Below are positions 25,532-34,084 of a DNA stretch of 64,000 bases, one piece after another; within the stretch, counting starts at the first letter, position 1; every line of letters starts with the position of its first letter. The translations under genes were made by a program, and so were the position numbers. Location of the stretch: contig CAYJKN010000007.1 of assembly GCA_964371075.1 (NCBI GenBank), positions 186,001 through 250,000 on the forward strand. Reading direction: 5' to 3'. Source of the DNA: UTCHB3 sp964371075 (lineage in GTDB: Bacteria; Bacteroidota; Ignavibacteria; Ignavibacteriales; Ignavibacteriaceae). Under the pieces are notes generated by a model that worked only from the letters and a program-made list of their open reading frames with translations, had not been told where the DNA came from and searched no databases.

Positions 25532-26690
25532 AATTCCCAAAGCGTCCGGGCATTAGAAACTCCTCATAATTTTGCCGATTTACGACAGACTGTTCAAGTG
25601 TTTTATATGACTTTAAAAAGTTTTGAGGGAATTTGTACCCTGCCTTTTCACTCCATTTAATCTCAAAAGCGCGAAAACCTTCGTGAGTCTCTTCCAAATA
25701 ATCAATTTCTTGTTGCTGAACGGTTCTCCAGAAAAAAGTTCGCGCCATACTCTCGCTATATGAAAGATATTTCCGTCGCTCGGATATGAGATAGTTCTCC
25801 CAAAGTGCTCCGACATCTGTACGGATGTTTAAATCAGTAAGATTCCCAATTAAAGCATTTCTTATACCGTTATCATAAAAATAATACTTCTTCCCTTTTT
25901 TAATCTCATTTCTTTCATTTCTACTAATGGCAGGAAGTCTGAATACTATATAAGCCTGTTCAAGTATTCGTAAATATTTTTCAACTGTTTTAGCATCGGT
26001 CCCGGTTAACTGCGCAAGTTCTGAATAATTTACCTCGCTACCGACCTGAAACGCGAGTGCTCTGACAATATTCTCAATAACTGAGGGAAATCTGAGCCCG
26101 TCCATGGAAAAAATGTCTTTAAAAAGATAACTTGAGGCAAGGCTTTTTACTGTCCTGACGGAGAACTCAGGAATTGATACCACTTCCGGGTAACTTCCTT
26201 TCACGAGGCGCTCTTCGAGGCTACCCCTCTCAGTTAGAAGATCAGCATGATCTACCAATTCGGCAAAACTCAAAGGGAATAGCAAAAATTCAAATTTGCG
26301 ACCTGTAAGCGATTCCGATGTTTTGTTGATCAATTCAAAAGCAGATGAGCCTGTCGCAATCACCTGCACTTCAGGTATCAAGTCGGTGAAAATCTTTAGA
26401 ATATTACCGATATCATCAATTTTCTGTGCTTCATCAATCACAAGAATTCGAAAGCCAGCGACCATTCTTGCCAATTTTTCTTTGGATGCATGAAGTAAAA
26501 AACTCTTCACTTGATATTCGTCTCCATTGAGGAAAAGACATTGCCCATCTATTTGGTCAGTGATTTTTTTTACTAATGTCGTTTTTCCCGCCTGTCTTGG
26601 TCCAAATATCAGTATTGCTTTTCCCCTGAACATAAAGTTTGGTATCACGTCTTCTAAATATCTTTTTATCACTCGTTGCTCCGGTTTCAT
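25518..26690 (-). CDS. AAA ATPase with C-terminal DUF4143 domain (paralog 2)
   Basis: 390 aa, the same architecture as the gene at 19111: Walker A FGPRQAGKTTLV, Walker B FRILVIDEAQKIDD, VIATGSSAFEL, central winged helix (YSELAQLTGTDAKTVEKYL), and the DUF4143 domain with YFYDNGIRNALIGNL, GALWENYL and QQEIDYLEE / FRAFEIKWSEK. The two paralogs are clearly diverged, so this is not a recent copy. Its last codons overlap the edge of a mosaic repeat. Immediately upstream are three phased ~31-base repeats, a parallel to the repeats upstream of paralog 1. Function is unsettled. Confidence 0.9.
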   Translation of the reverse strand: MKPEQRVIKRYLEDVIPNFMFRGKAILIFGPRQAGKTTLVKKITDQIDGQCLFLNGDEYQVKSFLLHASKEKLARMVAGFRILVIDEAQKIDDIGNILKIFTDLIPEVQVIATGSSAFELINKTSESLTGRKFEFLLFPLSFAELVDHADLLTERGSLEERLVKGSYPEVVSIPEFSVRTVKSLASSYLFKDIFSMDGLRFPSVIENIVRALAFQVGSEVNYSELAQLTGTDAKTVEKYLRILEQAYIVFRLPAISRNERNEIKKGKKYYFYDNGIRNALIGNLTDLNIRTDVGALWENYLISERRKYLSYSESMARTFFWRTVQQQEIDYLEETHEGFRAFEIKWSEKAGYKFPQNFLKSYKTLEQSVVNRQNYEEFLMPGRFGNSIIK

Positions 26691-26721
26691 ATTTTCTAAT
26701 ATGCAAAACTACAAATTATTT

Positions 26722-26815
26722 CGGATTTAATTCCCGAATTATTATAAGTTTTCAGGATTCTATTCCCGAATAATTATGTTTTTTCAGGATTTAATTCCCG
26801 ATTCATTAAAAATAT
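26722..26815. promoter_or_regulatory. Three phased ~31-bp direct repeats upstream of ATPase paralog 2
   Basis: Units begin at 26722, 26753 and 26785 (spacing 31 and 32 bases). Each starts GGATT and carries ATTCCCGA, mostly as ATTCCCGAAT, a near palindrome. They begin 32 bases before the ATPase start codon. The phasing suggests cooperative protein binding. Confidence 0.7.
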
Positions 26816-26819
26816 TAAT

Positions 26820-26998
26820 AAATCCGTGTGAAATCCGTGCCATCCCGTGGAACTATCACTCTTGCGGTTAATCATTTTGCATAGGGCAATCGGGACGATT
26901 ACCACTCCTCACTCTTACGCCATAAATCCGCGAAAATCTGACCAATTTGCGTGTCTCAGCTAATACTTAATATCTGATACCTAATACCTGCGAAGCCC
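26820..26998. repeat. Mosaic intergenic repeats
   Basis: Together with the phased repeats this fills the 308-base gap 26691-26998: AATCCGTGTGAAATCCGTG units, GCGGTTAATCATTTTGCA followed by GGCAATCGGGACGATTACCA (26866-26921), then TAATATCTGATACCTAATAC units (about 26963-26990). No coding sequence is seen. Confidence 0.75.
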
Positions 26999-29332
26999 CT
27001 ACCTCAGCAACAGCATCTTTTTTGTTTGGGAGAAGGTGCCTACTGTGATTCGATAGAAATAAACTCCACTCGCAAGTGTCCCGGCATCAAATGTGACTGA
27101 ATGTTCCCCAGGAGATTGATGTTCATTCACCAATACTTTTATGAGATTTCCAATCTGATCATATACCTTAATCGAAACAGCTCCCGCCGAGGGTGTATAA
27201 TATCGAATAATGGTTTCCGGATTAAATGGATTTGGATAGTTTTGGGCCAAATAAAACCCGTCAGGAGTCCCTTCATTTTCCACTGCTCCGGGTGTATTCG
27301 TGCCCCCGGGTGTAGGAGAATTTTGTAGCCATTGTGGTGCACCATCAGGAATTCTTGAAAGTGAAGCGTCGGTAATTTGTTGCCCAAATGTAACAGAATC
27401 GATGATATCAACTCCATTTGTATCCACCAGATATACAAGTTCACCCGACTTGCTGAGTTTAAAATTAGCGTGAATTCCCGGCTGGGTTTCCTCTTCATCA
27501 CACCAAATCACCAGAAACTGATACGGTTCGATTACAAGTCCGGGCTGCTCAAAACGCCATTTCATCAAATTATCACTTTTGTCCGTCAAATATTTTCCCG
27601 TAAGAGTGATCGGTTGATCTGAAGAGTTATAAAGTTCAACAAAATCATCAAAATCTCCGGAAGGATCGGGATATATGGTGTTATCCGCCAATATTTCATT
27701 TATCCTCAAAATTGTGTCGGCCACCCCGGAAGTGGTAAATTCGAGCTTTTTCGCCCGTGGATAATTTACAATCTGACCTGAATAGTCGCGAACTCTGATA
27801 GAAATTCGGTATGGTATATATCTCTCTAAAGGGGGGATCACCACTGTAAATCGATCAGTTTCTTCCAATAACTTTGAACCCCAAACGGGTGAATATCTCA
27901 TCGGGTAGGATGTGATTACCCCACTTAAAAGATCATGCAACTGAACAACCACACTATCAAGTCCATGCATCGAAAAAGCCGAGACAGTTACATAAATCGA
28001 ATCGTTTACACCGGGATTTTTTGGCTGATAATCAATTTCATAAACAAGCGGTGGAGCCTGAATGTAGTTCAAAACTCCCTCAAGCGAATTTGTTCTGGCA
28101 AGAATATACTGCTTTAACCCAAATTTTACATGTTGGTTTGAGTAAGTGGAAGCTGAATAAGAATTAAGGAAATCGTTAAAAGAAAAATTGTAATCTTTGG
28201 TTCTGAATGTATCAAGAAGTGCCGGAACCCTTACCAATTCCCTGAGTGAATCGATCCTCGAATTCCACAGAGGCAGAGCAAAAACATTCTCTTTATAATG
28301 AATTAACATCCTTGTGTAGAGGTTGCGAAGTTCAGGAACCAAAAGCATTTTTTCGACCAGTGGACGGGGTCCATTATTGATTTTATGAAATGAATATGGA
28401 TTTTCAATTGACCAGTTGACATCAAACCAGTCGATCCCAAAAGTGTTGTCGTAATCGTATGGAATTACATGCATCAGATTGTTTGCGGGTTCGTGATACA
28501 GGTAATAATTGTTCATATTCGACCAATAATCGTCCCACTGCCCCAGCAAAATGTTCATCGAAAAATATTTGAGAGCATCCACATAATCAAGAGTGGTTTC
28601 GAGGGAATCGATAAGTTTTGAAGTCGGAGTGTTGTTTAGAATTCTTGTGAGGCGGATTAAACTCGAAAAATCCATTTCATTTTCATTTGTGGAAAGTTCG
28701 TATGCGGGTCTTGATCCACCAAGAGTGATGTAAGATGAGGGATTTTCACCAAGATATTGTAAATCGGCAGGCCAGAGGCATTTCCAAAGATTTCCTGAAT
28801 CGTCGGCATAGTTTCGTTGCAGGAATTCTTCATCAATATGTTCAACACTTATATAAAGTCCATAATATCGCCCATTGATGTAAACCTCCATGTGACAAGA
28901 GCGAGAACCCTTAAGACCAATCTGACCAAACTTCTCGAAACTGAGTTTGCTTCTTACAATTGAAGGGTCGTTGTGTTCACCATTAAGATTTAGTTTTTCA
29001 AGTCCGTGAAAATTTCTTCCTTGAAAAAAGCTGTTTATTGCTATCTTAAACGACTTTTTTTGTGCCTGACGGGAGGTGTTGCCCCTTAATCGAAATCCAA
29101 TCGAGTCGAGCGTTTCATCAAACCACTTGTTTTGAAATCTCATCGTGGCAGGAAACTCAACATCACTGTTTACATTTGCATAAATCCACTCCAGATCATC
29201 GGGATCGATGGTAATGTCGATTCTACCAACCTGTGTGTCGTCAAAAACCTTCTCCCAGTCCAACATCCCTGTCTGCGAGAATAAATAAGTAGTGAAAAAT
29301 AACGGTAATAAATATATAAGTTTCTGTTTCAT
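26999..29332 (-). CDS. Secreted CotH-kinase-like protein with lamin-tail domain and T9SS sorting tail
   Basis: 777 aa. A signal peptide (MKQKLIYLLPLFFTTYLFS) is followed by a CotH domain (about 30-400) with FRLRGNTSRQAQKKSFKIAI, KLNLNGEHNDPS and YYGLYISVEHIDEEFLQR, and the metal-site YDYDNTFGIDW. CotH proteins are atypical secreted kinases. A lamin-tail domain follows (about 555-680: INEILADN, FVELYNSSDQ). The last 75 residues are a type A sorting tail: YPNPFNPETIIRYYTP, then SGVYFYRITVGTFSQTKKML. This predicts export through type IX secretion and attachment or release at the surface. Single gene, no clear partner. Confidence 0.92.
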   Translation of the reverse strand: MKQKLIYLLPLFFTTYLFSQTGMLDWEKVFDDTQVGRIDITIDPDDLEWIYANVNSDVEFPATMRFQNKWFDETLDSIGFRLRGNTSRQAQKKSFKIAINSFFQGRNFHGLEKLNLNGEHNDPSIVRSKLSFEKFGQIGLKGSRSCHMEVYINGRYYGLYISVEHIDEEFLQRNYADDSGNLWKCLWPADLQYLGENPSSYITLGGSRPAYELSTNENEMDFSSLIRLTRILNNTPTSKLIDSLETTLDYVDALKYFSMNILLGQWDDYWSNMNNYYLYHEPANNLMHVIPYDYDNTFGIDWFDVNWSIENPYSFHKINNGPRPLVEKMLLVPELRNLYTRMLIHYKENVFALPLWNSRIDSLRELVRVPALLDTFRTKDYNFSFNDFLNSYSASTYSNQHVKFGLKQYILARTNSLEGVLNYIQAPPLVYEIDYQPKNPGVNDSIYVTVSAFSMHGLDSVVVQLHDLLSGVITSYPMRYSPVWGSKLLEETDRFTVVIPPLERYIPYRISIRVRDYSGQIVNYPRAKKLEFTTSGVADTILRINEILADNTIYPDPSGDFDDFVELYNSSDQPITLTGKYLTDKSDNLMKWRFEQPGLVIEPYQFLVIWCDEEETQPGIHANFKLSKSGELVYLVDTNGVDIIDSVTFGQQITDASLSRIPDGAPQWLQNSPTPGGTNTPGAVENEGTPDGFYLAQNYPNPFNPETIIRYYTPSAGAVSIKVYDQIGNLIKVLVNEHQSPGEHSVTFDAGTLASGVYFYRITVGTFSQTKKMLLLR

Positions 29333-29373
29333 AATTTTCTCTGATTCAAGAGGGAAATATAAGGAAACGGGGG

Positions 29374-29649
29374 AGAACTTTAGAACTTTAGAACCTCAGA
29401 ACTTGAGAACTTTAGAACTTTAGAACCTCAGAACCTCAGAGCTTCAGTGTTTAAGTGGTTTGTTACTTGTGCTTCAAGTTAATCCTGGTAATCCTCTAAC
29501 CCTGAAAATCATGATTCAGACAATCCATCCGTGGAATCTGTGGGGATCAGTGTAATCCGCGTAACTATCCCCATTATTGCATTACTGCATTATTGGATTA
29601 TTGGATTACTGCATTATTGCATTATTGGATTACTGCATTATTGGATTAA
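29374..29649. repeat. Three stacked short-repeat families
   Basis: Occupies most of the 381-base gap 29333-29713. 29374-29448: 8-base tandem AGAACTTT / AGAACCTC units. About 29525-29570: ATCCGTGGAATCTGTGG type. 29572-29649: 9-base GCATTATTG / GGATTACTG array. A TATTTTTG box at 29654-29661 follows and may be the -7 element of the TerC gene. Confidence 0.85.
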
Positions 29650-29713
29650 TCGCTATTTTTGCAGATCGTTCATTCAATAAATTCTATAAACATATACCGG
29701 AAGAGCCACCAAA

Positions 29714-30448
29714 TTGGAATGGATCACTAACCCCGAAGCCCTGATAGCCCTGGCGACACTTGTTGCACTTGAAGTTGTACTGGGTATCGACAATATTATT
29801 TTTATCTCCATCCTCGCATCAAAACTCCCAAAGGAAGTGCAGGCAAAAGCAAGAAACACAGGTCTAATTCTTGCTATGGTAACAAGGATTCTCCTTCTGT
29901 TTTCGATCACAATAATTATGAAACTCACCGATCCAATTTTCTCCATTTTTTCCAATGAGATTAGTGGCAGGGATTTGATTTTGATCACCGGAGGTCTTTT
30001 TCTTCTTGCAAAAAGCACATTTGAGATTCACGACAAACTTGAGGGAGAGGAACATACCACGGGGAAACAAGTTGCCAAGTCATTTGGAGCAACAATAGTT
30101 CAGATTCTTCTTTTGGATATTGTGTTTTCACTCGACTCGATAATCACTGCTGTAGGGATCGTTTCAGAGATTGAAATCATGGTTACTGCCGTGGTAATTT
30201 CGGTCTTTTTTATGTTGATCTTTGCATCGCCTGTGAGCAACTTTGTTGAAAAACATCCAACAATCAAAATGTTGGCACTCTCGTTCCTGCTAATGATTGG
30301 TTTTACACTTATTGCCGATGGATTTGATGTGCACATACCAAAAGGATATATCTATTTCTCGATGGCATTCTCGATTTTTGTTGAAACCTTAAATCTCAAA
30401 CTTCGTAGTAAATCGGTGAAACCCGTGGAATTGCACAAAAAAATGTAG
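29714..30448 (+). CDS. TerC family integral membrane protein
   Basis: 244 aa with seven or so membrane spans. The TerC signatures are present: ALEVVLGIDNIIFISILAS near the N-terminus and LLLDIVFSLDSIITAVGIV (about 135-155), both with the conserved Asp in a membrane segment. Members export or handle metal ions (Mn in the well-studied branch) and help fold exported proteins. The start is TTG at 29714 with GGAAG about ten bases upstream; no ATG is suitably placed. The stop overlaps a GTG in frame with the next gene, so the two are probably an operon. Confidence 0.87.
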   Translation: MEWITNPEALIALATLVALEVVLGIDNIIFISILASKLPKEVQAKARNTGLILAMVTRILLLFSITIIMKLTDPIFSIFSNEISGRDLILITGGLFLLAKSTFEIHDKLEGEEHTTGKQVAKSFGATIVQILLLDIVFSLDSIITAVGIVSEIEIMVTAVVISVFFMLIFASPVSNFVEKHPTIKMLALSFLLMIGFTLIADGFDVHIPKGYIYFSMAFSIFVETLNLKLRSKSVKPVELHKKM

Positions 30449-30465
30449 TGGCCGAAAGAGATTTT

Positions 30466-30798
30466 ATGTTCAGCCGGACAAACATCGCTGGAATGGATTT
30501 TACTAAAGAATTTGACTACCTCCTGATGATAACGGGTCTGGTTTCAGGTTTTGTGATAGGCATTTCTTTTTTTGATAATGCAAGTCTGAGTTTGTCCCCG
30601 GTGTGTTTGTCAATGTCTCAGTACAATATTGAATGTTCACTTTGTGGCATGACACGGGCGTTTGTAGCAATTTCGAATTTTGATTTTCATTCAGCCTGGA
30701 TTTTCAACAGGTCGGCAATTGGATTATATCTACTATTCCTGATAAATACAGTTTTTGCTCTTCGGAGAGTTTATACCATAGTCAAAAAATATAAATGA
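30466..30798 (+). CDS. DUF2752 membrane protein
   Basis: About 110 aa with three hydrophobic segments and the DUF2752 signature ECSLCGMTRAFVAISNFDFH followed by SAWIFNRSA (consensus C-x-x-C-G-x-T-R-a). The ATG at 30466 is preceded by AAAGAG; a GTG at 30448 overlapping the terC stop is an in-frame alternative. The function of the family is unknown. It sits between TerC and a frameshifted small membrane protein. Confidence 0.75.
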   Translation: MFSRTNIAGMDFTKEFDYLLMITGLVSGFVIGISFFDNASLSLSPVCLSMSQYNIECSLCGMTRAFVAISNFDFHSAWIFNRSAIGLYLLFLINTVFALRRVYTIVKKYK

Positions 30799-30806
30799 GG
30801 TAAAAA

Positions 30807-31054
30807 ATGGCATCATTATCATTCACATGGGGTCTCCTTAGTCTTGCGGGTTTAATCATCGCATTTTCCCCTGTCTCGGAAGTTTAAACTGGATTAATAT
30901 TCCATTTGCCGCTACAGGATTAATCATCAGCCTGATCGCTGTGAATACAGCGTCACCACAGGACAAAACAAAAGCCAATACTGGTGTTGTTTTATGTTCG
31001 CTGGCAGTTGTAATGGGAATTATAAGGCTGATTGCAGGGTTTGGAGTGGTGTAA
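30807..31054 (+). pseudogene. Small membrane protein with a one-base frameshift
   Basis: Frame 1 reads MASLSFTWGLLSLAGLIIAF and then shifts. The next frame continues PCLGSLNWINIPFAATGLII up to LIAGFGVV and TAA at 31054. Adding one base in the TTTTCCCC run near 30865 restores a single 82-aa two-span membrane protein. GAGG precedes the ATG. It follows the DUF2752 gene by eight bases. Confidence 0.7.
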
Positions 31055-31421
31055 GAGCTTCGGAACCTCAGAACTTCAGAACTTCAGAACCTCAGTAACT
31101 TGAGTGACCTGAGTACTTCAGAACATCAGGACACAATTTCATCTGCGGAAATCAGTGTTCAATCCGTGGAATCCGTGGAACTATCCCTCTCCTGTGGTTA
31201 AGCGTTTTGCAGACGGCAATCGGGACGCTACGAATATCAATTCCCCGCCGGGGAAAGAGGATTCGACTCTTTCGCCATTCATGTTGCAGACGGCAATCGG
31301 GACAATTACCACTCCTGTCTCTAACGCCTAAATTTCCTTCAGTGAAAATCTGTGCTGAATCCGTGGAACTATCCCCATTACTGCATTATTGCATTATTGC
31401 ATTATTGGATTACTGCATTAA
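31054..31421. repeat. Composite repeat block
   Basis: Fills the 422-base gap 31055-31476. In order: AGAACCTC-type 8-base units (31054-31130), AATCCGTGGAATCCGTGG (about 31170-31180), the GGCAATCGGGAC module twice (31196-31230 and about 31283-31328), a GC hairpin TTCCCCGCCGGGGAA (31240-31254), another ATCCGTGGAACTATCC, and a 9-base GCATTATTG array (31376-31421). No coding sequence. Confidence 0.85.
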
Positions 31422-31476
31422 CCTCCCCTTTCTCCTAAATTCTTCTTATTTTTGGTGATTTAAATTTTAGATTTTG

Positions 31477-32148
31477 ATGACCAAAGACATAAACAGCCCT
31501 CAACATAACGACAACCGAAATTATGACTACTCCGGAATTGAAAACGAGGAGCGGAAAGAGTATGCTGTTATCAGTGAGTTTATCGATAAACCATCAGATA
31601 TTATCGACCTGGGCTGTGGAAATGGTTCATTGTTAAAAATGCTTTTGGATCAGGGGAAGTGTAAAAGAGCTGTGGGGATCGAAATTTCCCAATCAGGGGT
31701 TGATATCTCCGCAAAAAAAGGGATTGATGCAAGACTTGGTGAAATTGATAAACCTTTACCATTTAAGGATGATGAATTTGATCTCGCGATTTGTAATGTA
31801 ACTATTCAGATGGTGATGTACCCTGAAATGCTCCTTAAGGAGATGAAACGCATTGCAAAAAAACAGATCATTTCCTTTCCAAATTTTGGATTTTATAAAA
31901 ACCGGATTGACATGATGCTCCATGGCAGAATGCCAAAACCTGTGATGTTTGGTTACAACTGGTATAACACAGGACATATCCACCAACTCTCGATGAACGA
32001 TTTTACTGAACTAATTCAATCAACCGGTGGTCTCGAAATAGAAAAATTTTCAACTGTTTTCCAAAATAACAGTTTCAAAGATACCCTTACCGGGATGTTT
32101 CCCAATCTTTTTTGTCTGTTACCCGTATTCCTTCTGAGAAAAAAATGA
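31477..32148 (+). CDS. MetW-like SAM-dependent methyltransferase
   Basis: 223 aa. SAM motif I is DIIDLGCGNGSLLKML, followed by AVGIEISQSGVDIS and LAICNVTIQMVMYPEMLLKE. The segment ISFPNFGFYKNRIDMMLHGR followed by MPKP, plus WYNTGHIHQLSMNDFTELI, is the MetW-like family pattern. MetW classically partners MetX in methionine synthesis, but here it leads a sugar operon, so a methyl transfer to a glycan is equally possible. The start is the ATG at 31477. Its stop overlaps the next start as ATGA. Confidence 0.8.
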   Translation: MTKDINSPQHNDNRNYDYSGIENEERKEYAVISEFIDKPSDIIDLGCGNGSLLKMLLDQGKCKRAVGIEISQSGVDISAKKGIDARLGEIDKPLPFKDDEFDLAICNVTIQMVMYPEMLLKEMKRIAKKQIISFPNFGFYKNRIDMMLHGRMPKPVMFGYNWYNTGHIHQLSMNDFTELIQSTGGLEIEKFSTVFQNNSFKDTLTGMFPNLFCLLPVFLLRKK

Positions 32149-33098
32149 GCATTATTGACAGAATTTTATCGCTCCCCGAACTGGTAGATCAACCCCCTGT
32201 TTTGGTGGATATTGGTGCATCAGGAAGCATTCACAAAGAGTGGAAAGCGTTTGCAAAATATGCTATCTGCCTTGCTTTTGATGCAGATGAACGCGAGTTT
32301 GGTTATATCTCCGATGAGTCAAAAGGGTTCAGGAAACTGTTGGTTTACAACTCCCTTGTCTCTGCAAAAGAGGGCGAAAACACCGATTTTTACCTTACCG
32401 CATCACCATATTGCTCAAGCACTCTTGAACCCGATGGGAAAGCACTTGAAGATTGGGCTTTTGCATCAAAATTTGAAATTACTAAAAAAGTTTCGGTAAA
32501 AAACATCACTCTTACAAAGGTTCTCACGGATGTGGGAATTCAAAAAATTGACTGGTTAAAAACCGACACACAAGGAATTGATCTTAGTATTTTCTCCTCC
32601 CTTCCCCTCGAAATTCAAAAAACAGCACTTGTTGTTGAACTTGAGCCGGGAATTATCGATTCCTATAAGGGCGAGGATAAAATGTATAAGGTGTTTGAAT
32701 ATTTTGAGGGACTCCCCTTCTGGCTTGGTGCCATGACTGTAAAAGGATCACAGCGACTAAGAGAAAATGATGTAGAAGGACTTCACCTCTCCGATAGATT
32801 AAAAAAATTCATCTACTACAGTCATAAAACATCCCCCGGATGGGCGGAACTTAAATATTTTAATGATTTTAGCGGAGATTTGTCCCTTCGCGATCACCTG
32901 TTGGGGTGGGTTTTTGCAACTTTGGAAAGACAATTTGGTTATGCTTTAACCATAGCTCACCACGGCAGAGAAAGATTTGCCACACCAATTTTTAATGAAA
33001 TGGTAAAATATTCCGAAAGAAGCCTTAAAGTTAGTCTTATTAAATTAAAATTTGCACCCGCCATTAAAGAGAAGTTCTCAAAACTTTTTAACCAATGA
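32145..33098 (+). CDS. FkbM-like methyltransferase
   Basis: 317 aa from the ATG at 32145, coupled to the upstream stop by ATGA; the open frame extends 11 codons further upstream but lacks support. SAM-binding start VLVDIGASGSIHKEW, acidic loop CLAFDADEREF, and IDWLKTDTQGIDLSIFSSLP, the typical FkbM D-x-x-K-x-D-x-x-G block. The C-terminal ~120 residues are specific to this branch. These enzymes O-methylate sugars of polysaccharides or lipids. The operon context supports a surface glycan substrate. Confidence 0.75.
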   Translation: MSIIDRILSLPELVDQPPVLVDIGASGSIHKEWKAFAKYAICLAFDADEREFGYISDESKGFRKLLVYNSLVSAKEGENTDFYLTASPYCSSTLEPDGKALEDWAFASKFEITKKVSVKNITLTKVLTDVGIQKIDWLKTDTQGIDLSIFSSLPLEIQKTALVVELEPGIIDSYKGEDKMYKVFEYFEGLPFWLGAMTVKGSQRLRENDVEGLHLSDRLKKFIYYSHKTSPGWAELKYFNDFSGDLSLRDHLLGWVFATLERQFGYALTIAHHGRERFATPIFNEMVKYSERSLKVSLIKLKFAPAIKEKFSKLFNQ

Positions 33099-34084
33099 CA
33101 TATAACTTCTGTACTCTGTTTGATTCAAATTATCTTACCCGTGGGCTTGCTCTGCACGAGTCGATGATAAAATATATCCCTGACTTCAGGCTTTTTATTT
33201 TCGCATTTGATGACAGATCACTCAAGATTCTAAAAGATTTAAACCTCAAAAACACAGTAATTATCAGTCTCAAGGAATTTGAGGACAAAGAGTTACTCGC
33301 AGTTAAACCCGGCCGATCGATTGCTGAATATTGCTGGACAAGCACATCCTCAACTATCCTATATGTCCTGGATAAATTTGATGTTGACAATTGCACTTAT
33401 ATCGATGCAGATATCTGTTTTTACTCTTCACCCGAACCAATTTTCACCGAACTTGGTGAAAAGTCGATACTCCTGACTGAACACCGCTATTCTCCCCAAT
33501 ATAATAAAGAAGTGAAAAGTGGTAGATACTGCGTGCAATTTGTAACTTTCAAAAATGATGAAAGAGGACGAAAAGCACTTACCTGGTGGCGGGATCGTTG
33601 TTTGGAGTGGTGTTATGACAGATATGAAGATGGTAAATTTGGTGATCAACTTTACCTCGACGATTGGACTGAACGATTTGAGGGAGTGCATGTGATGCAA
33701 CACCACGGAGGTGGACTTGCTGCATGGAATGTTCAACAATATGAGTTTAACAAAAAGAATTCGAAAATCACCGGGACACAAATTTCCTCAAAAACAGATT
33801 TTGATGTGATTTTTTATCATTATCACTACCTCCGCTTTTTTCAGGGAGGAAAAATTGAGCTTGGAAGACGAATTTTATCAGAAAGTGTTTTAAATATCTT
33901 CTACAAGCCTTATATTAAGAGGCTAAATGAAATAAAAACTGAAATTTCTGCAAAATACCCGGGATTTGACCCCCATGGATCACGAGTTGACAAGTTTCAG
34001 TTAAAAACACCTGTTATTTACCTATACAGAAAGTTAACAGGTGTTTATAATGTGTTTGACGAAAAAACATTTTTGAGGAATTAA
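33095..34084 (+). CDS. GT-A fold glycosyltransferase (GT8-like)
   Basis: 329 aa. NFCTLFDSNYLTRGLALHES at the N-terminus, then CTYIDADICFYSSPEPIF with a DxD motif (DAD) for the metal-nucleotide sugar, and GDQLYLDDW. HHGGGLAAWNVQQYEF and FYHYHYLRFF follow the GT8-type arrangement with a late His. Donor and acceptor are unknown. It overlaps the FkbM gene by four bases (ATGA) and its final base is the first base of the next start codon, so the genes are tightly coupled. Confidence 0.75.
   Translation: MTYNFCTLFDSNYLTRGLALHESMIKYIPDFRLFIFAFDDRSLKILKDLNLKNTVIISLKEFEDKELLAVKPGRSIAEYCWTSTSSTILYVLDKFDVDNCTYIDADICFYSSPEPIFTELGEKSILLTEHRYSPQYNKEVKSGRYCVQFVTFKNDERGRKALTWWRDRCLEWCYDRYEDGKFGDQLYLDDWTERFEGVHVMQHHGGGLAAWNVQQYEFNKKNSKITGTQISSKTDFDVIFYHYHYLRFFQGGKIELGRRILSESVLNIFYKPYIKRLNEIKTEISAKYPGFDPHGSRVDKFQLKTPVIYLYRKLTGVYNVFDEKTFLRN

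Noticed and set aside
26722..26815. CRISPR array or plasmid iterons
   Set aside because: Three short units without unique spacers of constant size, directly upstream of a chromosomal-type ATPase gene, and no replication gene nearby. Operator-like repeats are more likely.
18922..26998. Insertion sequence or transposon carrying the DUF262 block
   Set aside because: No transposase or integrase gene and no target-site duplication was found. The paired palindromes are recorded as a finding only.
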